DNA of 64,000 bases, from NCBI GenBank assembly GCA_013399015.1, contig VWZX01001949.1, positions 1,178,001 to 1,242,000 of the forward strand, written 5' to 3'. The notes beneath the pieces were generated by a model. The model was not told the DNA's origin and searched no databases. It was given only the letters and a program-made list of their open reading frames with translations. Each line of letters begins with the position of its first letter. Position 1 is the stretch's first letter. The translations under genes were made by a program, and so were the position numbers. Below are positions 61,601 through 64,000 of the stretch, piece by piece. The stretch is from Galbula dea (taxonomy: Eukaryota > Chordata > Aves > Piciformes > Galbulidae).

Positions 61601-61805
61601 TCTGCTCCTTTTTCTAACCAGATCTTGAACTAGAGAATCCAGAAACTGTATCTAGCACCTATCAACACCATGCTAAGCAGAGCCCTTATTTCTTCCATGT
61701 TTTTTTGACATCCTGAGTTTCCATAAATAAAATCTCTGCAAGTTTCTTGTGTTAACATTAAGGAATAATTAGGTAGGAAGTACTGTGTCCCTACCAGATG
61801 TGGGA
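55641..61805. other. Intronic unique sequence, no gene seen
   Basis: No coding exon or transposon recognised. It contains an 18-bp perfect palindrome at 58609-58626. At 61240-61330 a cluster of TAGCTAATTAAAA, TTAGCTGATTGGATTAC and similar strings may be regulatory. ORFs up to 116 codons (58982-59332) have no family resemblance. Confidence 0.5.
58609..58626. repeat. 18-bp perfect palindrome
   Basis: CTTGATTTT is followed directly by its reverse complement AAAATCAAG. No flanking extension of the symmetry. Confidence 0.9.
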
Positions 61806-62176
61806 CAACAAGTACAGGAGGATCAGGGGAGACATTATCCCTCTCTACAACTACCTGAAAGGAGGTTGTAGTGAGGTGTGAGTTGGCCTTTTCTCTCAGA
61901 TAACTAGCAAAAAGGACAAGAGGAAATGGCCTCAAGTTGTGCCAGGGGAGGTTCAGGTTGGATACTAGAAAAAATTTCATCACTGAAAGAGTGGTTAAGC
62001 ATTGGAGGAGGATCCCCAGGGAAGTGGTGAAGTCACCATCCCTGGAGGTGTTTAAAAAACAGGTAGATGTGGCACATGGTGACATGGTTTAGTGGGTATG
62101 GTGTTATGGGGTCCATGGTTGAACTTGATGATCATGAAGGTCTTTTCCAACCTAATGATGCTGTGATTCTTTGATT
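61806..62176 (+). mobile_element. CR1 LINE 3' end, best-preserved copy, sense
   Basis: Blocks in order: CTCTCTACAACTACCTGAAA, GGAGGTTGTAGTGAGGTG, ACAAGAGGAAATGGCCTCAA, GGTTCAGGTTGGATACTAG, AAAAAATTTCATCACTGAAA, GAAGTGGTGAAGTCACCATC, CCTGGAGGTGTTTAAAAAAC, GACATGGTTTAGTGGGTATG, TGAACTTGATGATCATGAAG, GTCTTTTCCAACCTAATGAT, ending CTGTGATTCTTTGATT. This is the 3' UTR and tail of a bird-type CR1, 5'-truncated at about 61806. It is the strongest evidence in the window that the host is a bird. The 151-codon minus ORF at 61630-62085 runs antisense through it and is not a gene. Confidence 0.95.
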
Positions 62177-62873
62177 TAAAGAGGCTTTTATTATAGTAAA
62201 TGCAGGTGTGGTGTGCCATTCATCTTTCTTTGAGACCATCTTACCATGTATGAAGACTGTGCATATAATTCATAGATTATTGGAATCGTTTAAGATGAAT
62301 TACACCCTAAATTCCACTGAGTACTCTGTTGACTACAAGGAAGACTTTGGTCACTTGTTCAGATACAGTCTTCAATTATAAATCTGTCTAAGGAGTAACA
62401 CTAACTCTGTCACCAACCAATCAGAAGTTCCCTGTAAAAAAATTATTGATCATGTTGTAAAGAAATAGGTTGCAATACCGTTTTCCTATTGGTAGGTAGA
62501 ATGGTTGCCAGAGTGCATGTAGAAATCCAGACTCAAGGATGAAAAAAACCCATGACTTTCCATTTTCAGATCACGAATATAATTAATTACCCCTTGATTT
62601 TTAAAACTACTGGTTATCTAAATCTGCCTATGTAGTGCAATTTTATGCAGAGGTCTGGAAATGCCAAAGGAAAAAAAAAAAGAAGAATGCCTTTTAAATC
62701 ACATAGGATGAGGAGCTGCAACTGAAGGAAAACCTTTGCTATAGTAAGAATTCACCTATGGTCCAAGAACTGGTAAGGGAATCTCAGTCAGTCTCCAGAG
62801 ACGCTGCAGGCATTATGGTTAGAAATGCAAGATAGCTAATAACATTACTCCTTTGAATCATGGATGATTAGAT

Positions 62874-62897
62874 TGATAACAGCATACGCTGTTATCA
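62874..62897. repeat. Perfect 10-bp inverted repeat with 4-nt loop
   Basis: TGATAACAGC (62874-62883), loop ATAC, GCTGTTATCA (62888-62897). The arms are exact reverse complements. It could fold as a hairpin in RNA or DNA. No terminator role applies in a vertebrate intron. Confidence 0.92.
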
Positions 62898-63163
62898 CAA
62901 AATAGGGCAGACATAGCAGGAGTTAGCACTCCACAGCAGTAGATTTTTGGCTGCCCTGGGACAAGTGAATAGCAGCAGATTTTTTGCAGTCAGAAAATAG
63001 GGCACTCTTACTGTGGGAAGTCATATGGCTTACCAAGAGCCATTTTGTTTGAAAGGAACTATGGTCATTGATGTAAATCCAAACAGCAACACAGACAAGA
63101 GAGACTGTGGACAACTGGATTGAAAATAAGGAGATTTATTTTTAAAGTGTTTTGCCTTTCTAC

Positions 63164-63187
63164 TTTTTGTTTTGTTTTGTTTTTTTC
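63164..63187 (+). repeat. (TTTTG)n simple repeat
   Basis: TTTTTG, TTTTG, TTTTG, then a T8 run followed by CTGG. Imperfect, about four units. Confidence 0.85.
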
Positions 63188-63889
63188 TGGTTGGGTTTTG
63201 AAGAAGACACCCTCAAACTTTCTGTTTTGTGAGGTTAAAATACTGCAAAAATATGATTATACAGGTTAAAAATACTGTTTAGTTGCAAAACAAATGAATG
63301 AACACTCCTTGCTTTGGTGCCTGGACAGTTTTGTTTCAGCTGCAAGGTCAAATTGAGAATTCTTCCAGAAATATCTCTCTCTTCAGTGGGAAAGTGAAGA
63401 TAGTGGTGAAAGGAGTAATGTACAAAGCCTTGCTATGCTGTTTTCTATTCTGCTCAATCTCATGGTCAGTAGTGCCAAGAATGCTGCATGCTTTGGTTTC
63501 TGCTAGGTCTTCTCCAAGTTTCCTATTGTTTAGGACTTTTACTTTGTCTAAAACTACATCAGGTTAATGCCCTCAGTTCTGAAATGGGGAGAAATGAGCA
63601 TGTAAAAATATTTCAGTAAGAAGTTTGATTCAATAAATGTGTTGATTTTGTATTTTAAAGTTCATCTGAAGGTGAAGACCTTGGGAGGATTACATTAGAA
63701 AAATAAAATGCCCTAGCATGAGCAGAATATTAAGGGATTCAGTTGCAAACCCTAACTCCTCAGGAGAAATTACTTTTCCTTCTTTTATTAATATTTTGCC
63801 AAGAAGCTGACACATCTAAATAATATATTTTATTGCTGAATGCTGTAATTGGAAGAAGTTTAGATAAGAGTGGATTTTGGTGCATGAGT

Positions 63890-63942
63890 GTATACTAGGT
63901 GACCTCTCAAAGACCTTTCCAATCCTATTTTTTATGATTCTC
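63890..63942 (+). mobile_element. CR1 LINE tail fragment, sense
   Basis: ACTAGGTGACCTCTCAAAG, ACCTTTCCAATCCTATTTTT, TATGATTCT matches the last ~50 bp of CR1 (gaccagatgacctc, aaaggtcccttccaacc, attctatgattct). The body upstream is not recognisable. Confidence 0.72.
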
Positions 63943-64000
63943 CCTGAAAAATGAATTGGGAAGTATGTCAGCAATTTGACTGAAGACTCTCATAAAACCT

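Larger units (their letters stand above)
62177..63889. other. Intronic unique sequence, no gene seen
   Basis: Contains a perfect 10-bp stem-loop at 62874-62897, an A11-12 run near 62671 and a TTTTG-type repeat at 63164-63187. No exon or transposon recognised. Confidence 0.5.
1281..64000 (+). other. KCNQ3: KCNQ3 intron 1, 5' part (open at right edge)
   Basis: No sequence resembling KCNQ3 exon 2 (rest of S1, expected to begin with G completing the Val codon) was noticed downstream of the donor, and no other recognisable protein-coding exon appears on either strand. In mammals the first KCNQ3 intron is by far the largest, so an intron of more than 62 kb in a bird is plausible. Content is AT-rich unique sequence with sparse, mostly ancient repeats, listed separately. 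That the whole interval is one intron is inference from the absence of exons. A noncoding RNA gene inside it cannot be excluded from sequence alone. Confidence 0.85.

Noticed and set aside
61630..62085. 151-codon minus-strand ORF, the second longest in the window
   Set aside because: It reads antisense through a CR1 3' end and extends a little to its left. CR1 untranslated DNA often leaves such chance ORFs, and the protein has no recognisable domain.

Overview
The window reads as one edge of a large vertebrate neuronal gene in a bird genome. The first ~1.5 kb is a CpG island. It carries the promoter, 5' leader and first coding exon of KCNQ3, the Kv7.3 voltage-gated potassium channel subunit, on the + strand. 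The start codon is at 940, and the exon ends at 1280 in a GTGAGT splice donor. The N-terminal peptide from about residue 71 to the donor matches my memory of vertebrate KCNQ3 almost residue for residue. I see no second coding exon, so 1281-64000 is annotated as the 5' part of KCNQ3 intron 1, which continues past the right edge. This intron is known to be very long in mammals.

The bird assignment rests on CR1 LINE 3' ends of the avian type, best at 61806-62176 and 18395-18720, and on the absence of Alu, L1 or B1/B2-like sequence. I cannot name the species.

Layout: 1-939 is promoter and leader, with GC boxes, a G-rich tract, a T16 run, a TA/TATG microsatellite and an out-of-frame upstream ORF overlapping the KCNQ3 start. 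940-1280 is coding exon 1. The remaining ~62.7 kb is AT-rich intron with sparse repeats: CR1 fragments of several ages, about eight ancient MIR/L2-type SINE remnants, and small tandem repeats. Several stretches look like candidate noncoding regulatory elements, because they combine homeodomain or POU motifs with preserved CpGs. The short ORFs across the intron (60-151 codons, both strands) look like chance ORFs or antisense readings of repeats. I recognise no protein among them.

I found no tRNA, rRNA, CRISPR array, complete transposon, endogenous retrovirus or second gene. The most useful observations are the KCNQ3 uORF/start arrangement, the CpG-retaining block at 32870-33360, and a few inverted repeats and motif clusters that comparative alignment could test. 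I did not find a previously undescribed system.
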